Positions 25,219 through 34,419 of a stretch of 64,000 bases of DNA are shown here, piece by piece. This DNA comes from an uncultured Ruminococcus sp. Its GTDB lineage: Bacteria; Bacillota; Clostridia; Lachnospirales; Lachnospiraceae. The notes under the pieces were generated by a model that saw only the letters and a list, made by a program, of their open reading frames with translations, did no database searches and was not told where the DNA came from. Numbering within the stretch: position 1 is the stretch's first letter; each line of letters begins with the position of its first letter. Both the position numbers and the translations under genes were made by a program. The stretch covers positions 3,702 through 67,701 of the forward strand of contig UQKK01000018.1 in NCBI GenBank assembly GCA_900541505.1, in the 5' to 3' direction.

Positions 25219-26304
25219 CTAAGCCAGTGTAAACACATTTTCTTTTGTTTTAATATATATCCTGGTGCCTCTCGGCAGATAATACTGCCGCCCTTTTCCC
25301 AGGGGCTGCCCGCTCTCTAAATATACGCATACTTTCTCAAAAGGCTCCACGCAGTATTCCTGATATTTCCGCACGAAATATACGCCTGCCAGCGACTGGG
25401 GATTTTCGTAGGGGCTTAAAACAGCGCCGTCTTCCTCCCATAGGAAAAACGCTTCAGTATCCTTTTTCAGCGGATAGGTCTTTCCCTTAAAGATACCAGA
25501 CTCGCCCTGAAGGGCTCCGGTAAAGTTCTCTCTCTGCGCTCTTAAAAGCGCCTCCTGCTCCTTTTGTTCCTGTGCTGCCTGCCGGCGCTGCTCTTCCTCC
25601 TCCCGCTGTCTCATAAGGAAAGCTGCCCGTTCCTTTTCCTGTTCTTCCTCAAATCTCTCCTCCGCCAGATTTTTCTCTGTCTGTCCGGGTATATCCATCT
25701 CCTCTGTGTCGTATCCCATCCCCTTATATTCCTCGTAGGACATGGGGACAGTCTCTCTCCTAAGGTGCTCCATCTCCTCCAGATAGATATCCTCCTCCGG
25801 GTCTTCTTCCTCAGACCTCGCCCACAGCAGCAGTCCGATGAGAGACACCAGGAAAACAAGGAGATAGCAGATTCCCAGGACCAGTATGGATAAAAACTCC
25901 AGCGACAGGCTCATCTCCTCATCCAGAACGCCCACCGCGTGCTCCACCTCTCCTAGCTGTCCATACAGAAGGAAGCCTGTGGCCGCCAGCAGGATACTGT
26001 TCACGATGCTGCCCGTCATCGCAATGATATAAGACGCGCGTCCACGGAGAACTGCCGTCAAAAACGCCTCCAGAAGGATTAAGACAACTCCGCCCACAAT
26101 CCACCACATGTAAGGCGCCAGATAGGTACGGACCGCGGCATAGATAAATCCTTCTGTCTCTGACCCGCTGTAGAATCCCAGGCAGGTCTTCAATATGCGC
26201 ATAAGAGACAGCTTAAGGTCCCCGATTTGCGCGAATGGAAGGAACCACCCGGTGATACTGCCCGCCAGCACGACCGCTGCGATATATTTTAGTTTTTCCT
26301 TCAT
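25219..26304 (-). CDS. Four-TM membrane protein with coiled coil and degenerate FHA-like end
   Basis: A 361-residue protein starting at ATG 26304 behind GAGGTGA (a GTG three codons earlier is also in frame). Four hydrophobic segments occupy residues about 5-170. A charged Glu/Gln/Arg coiled coil follows (about 190-265). The final about 95 residues look like a worn FHA domain: GIFKGKTYPL at the start, a middle with Asn-Pro-Gln-Ser-Leu, and LGKGRQYYLPRGTRIYI at the end; the Ser-x-x-His phosphothreonine pocket is not evident. It probably tethers other cluster proteins at the membrane. Confidence 0.6.
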   Translation of the reverse strand: MKEKLKYIAAVVLAGSITGWFLPFAQIGDLKLSLMRILKTCLGFYSGSETEGFIYAAVRTYLAPYMWWIVGGVVLILLEAFLTAVLRGRASYIIAMTGSIVNSILLAATGFLLYGQLGEVEHAVGVLDEEMSLSLEFLSILVLGICYLLVFLVSLIGLLLWARSEEEDPEEDIYLEEMEHLRRETVPMSYEEYKGMGYDTEEMDIPGQTEKNLAEERFEEEQEKERAAFLMRQREEEEQRRQAAQEQKEQEALLRAQRENFTGALQGESGIFKGKTYPLKKDTEAFFLWEEDGAVLSPYENPQSLAGVYFVRKYQEYCVEPFEKVCVYLESGQPLGKGRQYYLPRGTRIYIKTKENVFTLA

Positions 26305-26320
26305 TGTCTTCACCTCATCC

Positions 26321-26458
26321 CTATCCTTTTTCTATCTTATCAAGGAGTCTTCTCCTCTGCCCCGGAAATACCGCCGCGCAGATAATCCATGAAACGATAC
26401 ACGCCAAGATACCCACCGCGCTGATTCCCGTGAGCAGCACTCCTCTTGTCAATTCCAT
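26321..26458 (-). CDS. 45-residue single-TM small protein
   Basis: A short frame not long enough for usual gene calls. Its ATG (26456-26458) overlaps the TAA stop of the kinase gene by one base (TAATG), and its TAG stop lies 8 nt before the GTG of the next gene, so all three are translationally coupled. The product has a single hydrophobic helix of about 25 residues starting GVLLTGISAVGILACIVSW and a basic tail (GQRRRLLDKIEK). It may be a small regulator or anchor for the kinase or the four-TM protein. Confidence 0.6.
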   Translation of the reverse strand: MELTRGVLLTGISAVGILACIVSWIICAAVFPGQRRRLLDKIEKG

Positions 26459-28503
26459 TAATCCAGCCACCCCCCTGCTTCCACTTGTCCGTACACTTCA
26501 TCCAACAGCTGCATCTCGGCGTCGTCCTGTACCTCCTGCCGGGAGTACATTGCTTTCGCTTCCTCATAATATTCCGCGAAATCCGTATAGTCTCTCTGGC
26601 TGTTGTCCTTTGCCTGCTGCACGCTGATTTCCAGAAATGCACGCCGCTTGTATATATTATAATCGCTCCCGTACAAATTTTCCATTGTTTTCAGCGTTTC
26701 ATCAACAAATTCCAGTTCCCCTGTCTTTTCATACAGCACTGCCATTGTATCATAGGTATTGTAGGTATCCCAACCCTGGGCAATGATTTTCTCCAGCGTC
26801 TGAATCGCTTCCTCTAAAAACGCCTCATCCCCGCTGCTGTCCGCAAGCTGAATATCCGCCTGTACCAACTCTTCCAACACCTGCATCTGGGCTTCTGCAG
26901 GCAGCGCTTCCTGTGCCTGCAAAAGGATATCTCTCTGGGTCCGGTCGCTGCCCGACTCCTCGTAAATCCGGCTCATCATCAGATATGTCCTGCGCATCAG
27001 GTCCGTATCTTCACAGACTCCCAGGCACTGCCTGAAATCCTCCAGCGCCGCCTCGGATTCTCCCAGCACATATTTAATTTCTCCCCTGGCATAATAGATG
27101 GAATCTTCTTTCAGTCCGTTTTCTTCAGCCTCTGAGAGGACATCTTCAGCCTCTTTTTCCTCTCCCGCATACGCCAGGGTGATGGCGTAATCTCTGTAAT
27201 ACTCTGCCTTATTTACCTGGAAATCAAAGAGCTCTTCATATGCCTCCAGTGCTTCCTCATAATTTCCCAGCCAGAAATGACTGTCCGCTTTCAGATAGTA
27301 TACATCTGCCATGCGGGACTGCACCATATTTATTTTTTCATTTTCCAAAATGTCATAGTCGATGAAGGATATGCACTTTCCATATTCCCGCTGCATATAC
27401 AGGCTGCGCGCGTTCTGGTAATAACTCTCCAGCGCGGAGGGCAAAAGCCCCCTCGCCTCCTCATACGTCTCTTCCTGTCTGTCGAACTCCCCATCGTCTA
27501 TATACTCTGCCTGTTTTTCCACCAGGCGGTTATATTTCTCCGTCTTTTCCAGCTTCATCTCATGGATTCCGTATCCGCCCAATACGATAAATCCCGCGCA
27601 TAAAACGGCGATTCCCGCCCGGATTCCTGTCTGCCGGCGCAGAAGCGCCCGGTATTTCTTATCCTTCTTTGGGATATCCTGAAAATCGCGGAACATTTCA
27701 TAGGCGGAGACATAGCGTTCAGCAGGATTGATTTTCACCGCTTTTTCAATGACATGGGCAAGGGGCTGACTGACTGATTTTTTCAGCAGCTTCCGGTCCG
27801 GTTTTTCTTTACAGTCCCTTAATTTCTGCCCGGTCGCCAGGTGGTAAAAGACCGCGCCCACGCTGTAAATATCTGTCTTGTCGTCAATTCTGACCCTCTC
27901 CCTTAAGCCGTTTACATTCCCGTTATTTTCCCCAAAGCCGGATCCTGCCGCCTGTGCCCGGCTTCTTCGCGCCGCAATGTACTGCTCCGGCGAGGTATAC
28001 CCGTCCGTGTAGCCGAGGACTGCAGAACCGTCCAGATAAAAGGAAATATTGAAATCAATCAGGCAGATATCCCCTCCCGGCGTCACCATGATATTGGAAG
28101 GCTTGATGTCCCCGTGGATGACAGGGGGATTCTGCCGATGCAGATAGTTGAGCGCGCTGCATATCTGCATACCCCAGCGTATCATCTGGTTCTCTGTAAA
28201 GCGCGCCCCCTGCCTGAGCAATTCTGAGAGAGGCTGCCCCTGTATGAAGCTCATCACCGTGTAGAGCTCCCTGCCCGTGTCCAGAAAATCCAGCACCTGG
28301 GGCAGATAGGAGTGGTGGAGATTTTTTAAGATATCCACCTCCCGGCGGTTGACCTCCATGGACAGACTCCTGCTGCGAATCTGTTTCAGCACCACTTCCT
28401 GGCGCAGCCTCTTATGATATGCTTTGTATACGATTCCTCCGCTGCCCTCACCTAAGCGGCAGAGAATGTCATATGTATCCGATAATCGTTCTGTCCTGTC
28501 CAT
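26458..28503 (-). CDS. Membrane Ser/Thr protein kinase with outer TPR region
   Basis: A 681-residue Hanks-type kinase. The glycine loop LGEGSGG is at 17-23, the ATP lysine at 40, an alpha-C Glu follows, the catalytic loop is HGDIKPSN (130-137, HGD in place of HRD) and the metal loop is DFN (150-152, in place of DFG). All catalytic Asp and Lys residues are kept, so it should be active. An about 25-residue Gly/Asn-rich insert with two Arg-rich ends (about 178-205) splits the activation-segment region. A TM helix (about 293-312) leads to outer TPR-like repeats to the end rather than PASTA domains. It follows an FHA gene by 4 nt, the expected phosphopeptide-binding partner. Confidence 0.88.
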   Translation of the reverse strand: MDRTERLSDTYDILCRLGEGSGGIVYKAYHKRLRQEVVLKQIRSRSLSMEVNRREVDILKNLHHSYLPQVLDFLDTGRELYTVMSFIQGQPLSELLRQGARFTENQMIRWGMQICSALNYLHRQNPPVIHGDIKPSNIMVTPGGDICLIDFNISFYLDGSAVLGYTDGYTSPEQYIAARRSRAQAAGSGFGENNGNVNGLRERVRIDDKTDIYSVGAVFYHLATGQKLRDCKEKPDRKLLKKSVSQPLAHVIEKAVKINPAERYVSAYEMFRDFQDIPKKDKKYRALLRRQTGIRAGIAVLCAGFIVLGGYGIHEMKLEKTEKYNRLVEKQAEYIDDGEFDRQEETYEEARGLLPSALESYYQNARSLYMQREYGKCISFIDYDILENEKINMVQSRMADVYYLKADSHFWLGNYEEALEAYEELFDFQVNKAEYYRDYAITLAYAGEEKEAEDVLSEAEENGLKEDSIYYARGEIKYVLGESEAALEDFRQCLGVCEDTDLMRRTYLMMSRIYEESGSDRTQRDILLQAQEALPAEAQMQVLEELVQADIQLADSSGDEAFLEEAIQTLEKIIAQGWDTYNTYDTMAVLYEKTGELEFVDETLKTMENLYGSDYNIYKRRAFLEISVQQAKDNSQRDYTDFAEYYEEAKAMYSRQEVQDDAEMQLLDEVYGQVEAGGWLD

Positions 28504-28507
28504 TTAT

Positions 28508-28975
28508 CTAGTCCGCCCTGACTGTAAATTCAAATTCTTCGTCCTGGGACAGGCGGAAGACACTTCCGTCTGTCAGACGAACCGGAGAGTGTATCTGCTC
28601 TCCATCCACATACACATGGTTGGAAGAGTTTAAATCCTCCAGACAGTACCCCTCCTCTGTGCGGAAAATCCGGGCGTGCTTCCTGCTCACCGTTGGATTC
28701 TCCTTCACCACAAAATCCGCTTCCACCGATTTTCCGATGACAAAACTCTCTTTATCTATCTCCGCCGTCTCGTCCGTCCGCATCCGCCTGATACGGATGT
28801 GGATGGGACTATTCAGAATCACCGTGGGGTCTTCCCCCAAATCCTCAGAAGGATTCTGCTCTCTGATTGGGCGCACCGGCTCTCTGATAATGACATCCGA
28901 TGCAAATCCGTTTGTCTCAAGCGGCGGGATTGAGACTTTTTCCTTCTCCTCCCATCCACGCAGCTTTTCTCCCAT
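28508..28975 (-). CDS. FHA-domain phosphothreonine-binding protein
   Basis: A 155-residue soluble protein starting behind GGGAGGAG. Its first 50 residues are unstructured with a TVIL segment (DPTVILN) that is a plausible kinase-target threonine, as in other FHA partners of Hanks kinases. The FHA domain (about 60-155) has the IGK start, NPTVSRKHARI with the phosphate-binding Arg and Ser-x-x-His, and DLNSSNHVYVDGE with the Asn that holds the peptide. It precedes the kinase gene by 4 nt; recognition of phosphorylated cluster members is the simple reading. Confidence 0.85.
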   Translation of the reverse strand: MGEKLRGWEEKEKVSIPPLETNGFASDVIIREPVRPIREQNPSEDLGEDPTVILNSPIHIRIRRMRTDETAEIDKESFVIGKSVEADFVVKENPTVSRKHARIFRTEEGYCLEDLNSSNHVYVDGEQIHSPVRLTDGSVFRLSQDEEFEFTVRAD

Positions 28976-28999
28976 AAGAATCTCCTCCCTTCTGGTGCG

Positions 29000-31900
29000 C
29001 TATTTCTTTTTCTTTCTCTTTATACGCTTCCTTATCACAATGACCAACACCAGCACAGCGACCGCAATGACGACACCGCCTGCCGTATAGAAAATCCAGG
29101 TATAGCTTACAAGCTCGCCCTCGCCGTTGGCTTTCGCTCTGTATTTTAAATCATACCGTCCATCTCCGTCTTCGTCAACATTTAATACGGTGCTGGAAGC
29201 ATTCTCCGCCACAGTGTCTATCTTCGTCTTCCGTGTAATCTTAATATTCTCAAAGGTACGGAAATCTGTGTACTCTCCCTCTTCATCCATGAAGCCGATG
29301 GTATAGTCCATCCTGCCGTTTCCGTTGCCCTCTATCTGAATATCATACTTGGAGCCTTCCTTGAGCCTTAAAATCTTCACGCGGTCGTCTTCGCCCTGGG
29401 AATCTGTGCTGTCCTGACTGCCGCCTGACGTCTCACCGGACAGGAATCCTAATCCTGCCCCGGAATCGCCTGTATCTCCGCTATCCCCTCCTGTATCAGA
29501 ATCGGATTCTTCCTTATCGCTTTCCTCGAAGGTCAATGTACCGAAGGAGGTCCTGGTATTCAGTTCCGATTCCACAGAGGTCAGTGTCTCTCCATGTGCA
29601 GTGACTGTAACGTCAACCGGGCAGGCAATCCTTATATAGATGTACTGCTGTCCGTTTATCTGGTCTGCGATATCGTCGAAGAAGAAACGCAGATTAGAGG
29701 CATTGTCCACCTCATAATGCCGCCCTTCGCTGGCGATTCCTGTCATGAGAGACTGTGCTTCCGCCCTCTCTTCCTCCTCCAGACTGGTGAAAAATCCCAG
29801 CGTATAGATATCGATATCCTGCCCTTTCAGCGTATTGGCATAAGCGATTAATTCATCCCCTTGTTTTCCGTCGTTTGGCATCCCGTCGCTCATGAGCACG
29901 ATAATCTTTTCTCTCGCGCTGCTGTGGGAGAGCATCTCCTCGGCAGTACTTAAGCCCGCCTCAATGTCTGTGCCGCCGTTTGCCGTCATGGTGTATGCCA
30001 CTGCCTTCAGATAATCCGAGTTTTTGGAAAAATCAGAATCCATATGGGCACTGCCGTTATATGTGACGATGCCGACACTGACTTCCTCGGAAAATACGGT
30101 ATTGATAAACTGCTCCGCCGCAATCTTCGTCTCCTCGATTGGGGTCCCAGCCCCCTCATCTACAGCAGATTCCATCATACTTCCGGAGTTATCCAGCACG
30201 AGCACGATATCTCTCTCCTCGGACATATCCCCATTCCCCGGCGTCTGGTCTTCCTCATCCCTCTCCGCCATTGTAAAGTTATATTCCAGCACGAACTCTG
30301 TGCTCAGGTCATCACCCTGCCATGCCATACCTCCGGTAAACTCGATGGTCTGACTGCTAAGGGCACCGCTGGAGGAGTCGATATGAGCGGTCAGCGTTAC
30401 ATCCTCAAAGGTGTAAGCCTCTGTCTGCATAAGCTGCTGCAGAGAGGTCCCTGTCAGGGATTCCAGAGATTCCCGGCTCAGCCTGAAGGAAAGTTCATCT
30501 CCATTGTCAGCCCCGTCCATTACCATGCCTTTCTTCAGCTTGAAGAAATTAAAAATTTCCGGGGAAATATTCTGGGACATGGTCTGCTCCGCAGGTTCTG
30601 TGTAGTGGTAGGTCGCGGTCCCGTCGGCGTACTCCATCTCCCACTCTGTCTCGCTGTTGTCGTTCCTGCTGTATCCCTCACTGTCGAGATTCACGTTTTC
30701 CGCATGATACTGGTCGAAATCCGTTATCTCCGTGTTCGTTCTTCCATTGATATAATATGTATCGGCGTCAGCTCCCGCCGGAGCATCCATCTCTGCCCTT
30801 ATCTCGGCTTCCTCTGTCCAGCTTCCTGTACCCGCAGTAATCTGGGCTGCCCGCATATATTTCTCATAGACACTGGACTCTGACTGGCTGACATCCGCCT
30901 GGAGAGCGTCCTCCACCGCAGCTCCCACATTCAAGAGCGGCAGGGTATCATCATCGTCCGCATCTGTCTTACTGTTCGGCTGTACTTCCGTCTCCGAGGC
31001 ATTGACAAGGATATCCTTTATCTGTGCCCCGCTAAGTCCCGGCTGCGCGCCCCAAACTGCTGCTGCCGCTCCCGCGGTGATGGGCGCTGCCATGGAAGTC
31101 CCCGACATCTTCGTGTACCCGCCGTCCTTCAGACTGTAAATATCATTTCCCGGCGCGGCAATCGTGGCGGCATCTCCGTAATTTGAGAACTTGCTCAGCG
31201 TGTACTCTCCATCGCTATCCGGCGCATTTGCCGATGCCACGATGACGATGCGGTTCAATACATCCTCTTTTGAGACCATATTATCCAGAGTCTCGCAGTT
31301 GTCCTCTGTCACGCAGCAGAACCAACCATTATTAATAGCTTCCATTCCGACTCCGCTGGTATCGCCGTTTCCTGCGGACTGTACGATGACAAAATCATAC
31401 CCTCTCGTCAGCATAGAAGCGAGATAGAGAGAATAAAGTCCTCCATAAGCATCCACCATTTCTTCAGTGAGTTCCTCGCTCCCCGTGCTGTCCTTGAGCC
31501 CCTTCGGGTCCACGCCCAGAGACAGATTGACGACCGTCCGCTCCCCGCCTTCCTCGATGGCGAGAATCACTCCCGACAAAATGGAGCTGGATGTATCCCA
31601 TCCGCCGTCCCATTTCTGTATCCAGGTAGGCTCCCAGTCCCATCCTAACAGTCTGGCGTTCGGCGCTACCCCGGCGATGCCCTTCTCGTTGTCCATGGTG
31701 GCGCCGATGAGTCCGCTGACATGGGTCCCGTGGTCACTGGGTGAATTTACACTGGGATTGAGCAGTTCAATGGACAAATCCTCGTGGTTATCGTCAAATC
31801 CCGAATCAACGACTCCCACGCTGACTGTCTCCATATCACTTCTGTGTTCCCAGGCTGCGGGGGCATCGATGGCTTCCGCCCACCAGTTGTTTCCGGGCGG

Positions 31901-32974
31901 AGAGTCCACATCCCATTCATTATCCGTCCACAGACTGTTGTACCAGTGTTTTCCGAAGGGGTCGTTGGGCTCATAATTTTCTTCCATCGGCACTGCCAAA
32001 TCCACCTCTGCAGCCACGACAGAATCCATGTTTTCCACATCCGCGCAGAGCGTCTCAAGCTCTTCATAGGAGGAGGCTTCCACACGAATCAGCAGCAAAT
32101 CAATGATTTCCTGCTCTCCTGCAATCTCGCCGCCTAAGGCATCCACCACTGCCTGCTTTGTCTCTTCGTCCGTCTGGGGTTCAAAGAACACCATGACAAT
32201 ATCATTGATATAGAGGATTCCCTGCTCCTCGTCCACAGAGATATCTTCCTCTGAAAACTCATAGAGTCCGCTGGAAGTGCCGCTGCCATTTCCTTTATTT
32301 GAAGACGAACCGGCGTCCATCCTGCCCTTGATAAAGGCAGCCACGATACAGGCAAGAGACAGAAGGAACAGCACCAACACGATTATCTGGAATACTCTGC
32401 GAATCTTTCTGCCGAAATTCCCGCTTCCCTTTTTCGCCTTCTCTGCCTTTTTGTCCCGGCTTCCCGCCTTCGCGTTCTTCTTCACCGGAGTCCCGCATTT
32501 GTTGCAGAACGCCGCTGTACTCTTTAAAGGAGCCCCGCATTGAGCGCAGTACTGCACCGGAGCAGCCGGTTCTTTCTCACTCTGCCGTGCCCGCTCCTTC
32601 TCTTCCTCCTTCGCGCTCTTCTTTTCTCCGCCCAGGGAGAAAAAGAGCAGTATCCAGAAGATAAGCCATGTTATCCACATACCGTGTACCAGCCGCAGAC
32701 CGGACACGTCAAAGAGATAGCCCGCTCCGCCATCCAGCCATCCCGCGAAGAGCAGGAAGGTCACTCCTGCCACTCCGAGAAAAGACAGCAGACTGCACAC
32801 AAAGGTCCGTATCCCTCTGTTCGGTATAAATGTCGCGCCAAACAGCAGCGCTACCGGAATCACGGTAAAGAGGGCAAAGAAAAGCCCCAGCCGGTTCACC
32901 CCTCCTCCCAGCGGAAGAAACACCAGCCCGGCAAGCGACAGCACTGCCAGAATCCTCAATATCATTTTACGCAT
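29000..32974 (-). CDS. Giant membrane subtilisin/zinc-ribbon/vWA protein
   Basis: A 1324-residue protein starting at ATG 32974 behind AGGGGGA; an in-frame TTG 12 codons earlier is unlikely. In order: three or four TM helices (about 1-120), a zinc ribbon (CAQC, CNKC, about 140-165), a TM helix (about 195-215), an I9-like propeptide region (about 240-330), an S8 subtilase domain (about 350-690) with Asp in VVDSGFDD, His in HGTHVSG, Asn in QSAGNGD and Ser in GTSMAAP, then a beta-rich stretch, a vWA domain (about 920-1110) with the MIDAS DNSGSM, a Ser/Asp-rich linker and a final TM helix with basic tail. All catalytic residues are present. It may mature or shed the outer domains of the cluster proteins. 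It is the first gene of the leftward series. Confidence 0.85.
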   Translation of the reverse strand: MRKMILRILAVLSLAGLVFLPLGGGVNRLGLFFALFTVIPVALLFGATFIPNRGIRTFVCSLLSFLGVAGVTFLLFAGWLDGGAGYLFDVSGLRLVHGMWITWLIFWILLFFSLGGEKKSAKEEEKERARQSEKEPAAPVQYCAQCGAPLKSTAAFCNKCGTPVKKNAKAGSRDKKAEKAKKGSGNFGRKIRRVFQIIVLVLFLLSLACIVAAFIKGRMDAGSSSNKGNGSGTSSGLYEFSEEDISVDEEQGILYINDIVMVFFEPQTDEETKQAVVDALGGEIAGEQEIIDLLLIRVEASSYEELETLCADVENMDSVVAAEVDLAVPMEENYEPNDPFGKHWYNSLWTDNEWDVDSPPGNNWWAEAIDAPAAWEHRSDMETVSVGVVDSGFDDNHEDLSIELLNPSVNSPSDHGTHVSGLIGATMDNEKGIAGVAPNARLLGWDWEPTWIQKWDGGWDTSSSILSGVILAIEEGGERTVVNLSLGVDPKGLKDSTGSEELTEEMVDAYGGLYSLYLASMLTRGYDFVIVQSAGNGDTSGVGMEAINNGWFCCVTEDNCETLDNMVSKEDVLNRIVIVASANAPDSDGEYTLSKFSNYGDAATIAAPGNDIYSLKDGGYTKMSGTSMAAPITAGAAAAVWGAQPGLSGAQIKDILVNASETEVQPNSKTDADDDDTLPLLNVGAAVEDALQADVSQSESSVYEKYMRAAQITAGTGSWTEEAEIRAEMDAPAGADADTYYINGRTNTEITDFDQYHAENVNLDSEGYSRNDNSETEWEMEYADGTATYHYTEPAEQTMSQNISPEIFNFFKLKKGMVMDGADNGDELSFRLSRESLESLTGTSLQQLMQTEAYTFEDVTLTAHIDSSSGALSSQTIEFTGGMAWQGDDLSTEFVLEYNFTMAERDEEDQTPGNGDMSEERDIVLVLDNSGSMMESAVDEGAGTPIEETKIAAEQFINTVFSEEVSVGIVTYNGSAHMDSDFSKNSDYLKAVAYTMTANGGTDIEAGLSTAEEMLSHSSAREKIIVLMSDGMPNDGKQGDELIAYANTLKGQDIDIYTLGFFTSLEEEERAEAQSLMTGIASEGRHYEVDNASNLRFFFDDIADQINGQQYIYIRIACPVDVTVTAHGETLTSVESELNTRTSFGTLTFEESDKEESDSDTGGDSGDTGDSGAGLGFLSGETSGGSQDSTDSQGEDDRVKILRLKEGSKYDIQIEGNGNGRMDYTIGFMDEEGEYTDFRTFENIKITRKTKIDTVAENASSTVLNVDEDGDGRYDLKYRAKANGEGELVSYTWIFYTAGGVVIAVAVLVLVIVIRKRIKRKKKK

Positions 32975-33049
32975 CACACATTCCCCCTGACTCTCTGCCC
33001 GGAATCGCAAAAGGTCTCTGCCTTTGAAATCCGGTTTATCTCATTTTAC

Positions 33050-34153
33050 TTATTTCCTCATTTCCTCCAGTCTTAAAAGCGCACAAGCCACGACTTTGTC
33101 CATGTCGTAATACTTGTAGTCTCCCAGCCTGCCGCCGAAGATGACGTTTTCTTCCTTCTCTGCCAGCTTCTTATATTCCTCGTATAAACGGGTATTTTTC
33201 TCATCATTCACCGGATAGTACGGCTCCATCCCTCTCTGCCACTCGGAGGAATATTCTCTGGAGATGACCGTCTTCTTCTGTGTGCCGAACTCAAAATGCT
33301 TGTGCTCGATAATCCTCGTGTAGGGTATCTCCCGGTCCGTGTAATTGACCACCGCGCATCCCTGGTAATTGTCACAGTCCAGGACTTCCGTCTCAAAACG
33401 CACGCTGCGGTACTCCAAGGCTCCCAGACAGTAATCAAAATATTCGTCAATCATCCCCGTAAAAATCGTCTTCTCCGCGATATCCGGCTCCGCCTTGCGC
33501 AGTGCAAAGAAATCTACCCCGGTGCGCACCTCGCTGCCTTCGAGCATCTTCTCTACCATAGCCGTATACCCGCCAATGGGGATTCCCTGATAGCGGTCGT
33601 TAAAATAGTTATTGTCGTAGGTGAAGCGGAACGGAAGCCGGCGGATAATGAACGCCGGCAGGTCTTTGCAGTCCCTTCCCCACTGCTTCTCTGTATATCC
33701 CTTGATGAGCTTCTCATAGATATCTCTGCCGCCTAAGGAGAGCGCCTGCTCTTCTAAGTTCTTCGGCTCTTTAACACCGGACTGCGCCACCTGCTTTTCT
33801 ATCATCTCCTTCGCCTCCCTGGGCGTGCGGATTCCCCACATCTTACTGAAGGTATTCATATTGAAAGGCAGGCTGTAGAGCTCATCCTTATAGACTGCCA
33901 CCGGAGAATTGATATAGTGATTAAACTCGGCGAACTGGTTCACATACTCCCATATCTTTTTGTCCGAGGTGTGAAAAATATGCGCTCCATAGCGGTGCAC
34001 ATGGATTCCTTCTATCTCCTCACAGTATACATTCCCGGCGATGTGGTCCCTCTTATCTATCACCAGACAGCTCTTTCCTTCTTTCGTCAGTTCATGCGCC
34101 ATCACTGCCCCATACAGCCCGGCGCCGACAATCAGATAATCGTACTTTTTCAT
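33050..34153 (-). CDS. glf: UDP-galactopyranose mutase
   Basis: A 367-residue flavoenzyme that converts UDP-galactopyranose to UDP-galactofuranose for surface glycans. The FAD-binding motif YLIVGAGLYGAV is at the N-terminus, followed by DKRDHIAGNVY, RYGAHIFHT and the late SLGGRDIYEKLIKGYTEKQWG block characteristic of Glf. The ATG at 34153 is preferred; a GTG two codons earlier is at similar distance from AAAGGAA. It stands alone between the subtilase giant and the divergent phosphofructokinase, so the glycan genes that use its product are elsewhere. Confidence 0.95.
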   Translation of the reverse strand: MKKYDYLIVGAGLYGAVMAHELTKEGKSCLVIDKRDHIAGNVYCEEIEGIHVHRYGAHIFHTSDKKIWEYVNQFAEFNHYINSPVAVYKDELYSLPFNMNTFSKMWGIRTPREAKEMIEKQVAQSGVKEPKNLEEQALSLGGRDIYEKLIKGYTEKQWGRDCKDLPAFIIRRLPFRFTYDNNYFNDRYQGIPIGGYTAMVEKMLEGSEVRTGVDFFALRKAEPDIAEKTIFTGMIDEYFDYCLGALEYRSVRFETEVLDCDNYQGCAVVNYTDREIPYTRIIEHKHFEFGTQKKTVISREYSSEWQRGMEPYYPVNDEKNTRLYEEYKKLAEKEENVIFGGRLGDYKYYDMDKVVACALLRLEEMRK

Positions 34154-34216
34154 TTTCACAATTCCTTTCCCAAAGCTGTGCCGCGTCTGTTTTCCCGCCG
34201 CACAGCACTTGAAAAC

Positions 34217-34222
34217 ATTATA
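34217..34222 (-). promoter_or_regulatory. Extended -10 for glf
   Basis: TATAAT on the minus strand preceded by TG one base away (TGTTATAAT); no clear -35. The leader to the glf start is about 55 nt. Confidence 0.45.
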
Positions 34223-34293
34223 ACATTTTCCATCCCGGCATATGATATGGCTTGTCGTTTTTCGTCATTTTCACGATATAATTTATTTTTTCG

Positions 34294-34322
34294 TTTACAA
34301 ATTAGGCAAAATGCACTAAACT
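34294..34322 (+). promoter_or_regulatory. Promoter of the phosphofructokinase gene
   Basis: TTTACA (34294-34299), 17-bp spacer, TAAACT (34317-34322). Another TATAAT lies at 34277-34282 but its -35 spacing is poor. Confidence 0.5.
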
Positions 34323-34419
34323 AGTATTTAAGAGTTTCCTGCTGCTGCCCGCTGGAACATATACCGGGCGGGTATGCCGCAGTTTTCTAAGAATTTAGTA
34401 GAGACGGAGGTAACACAAC

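Noticed and set aside
30044..30883. 279-codon open frame on the plus strand
   Set aside because: Antisense to the vWA part of the subtilisin giant, without ribosome site or recognisable domain.
13913..33010. Type VII secretion locus (pseudokinase like EssB, subtilisin like mycosin, FHA protein)
   Set aside because: No FtsK/SpoIIIE-type ATPase, no WXG100 protein and no other ESX membrane part occurs in the region; the resemblance is only in single domains.
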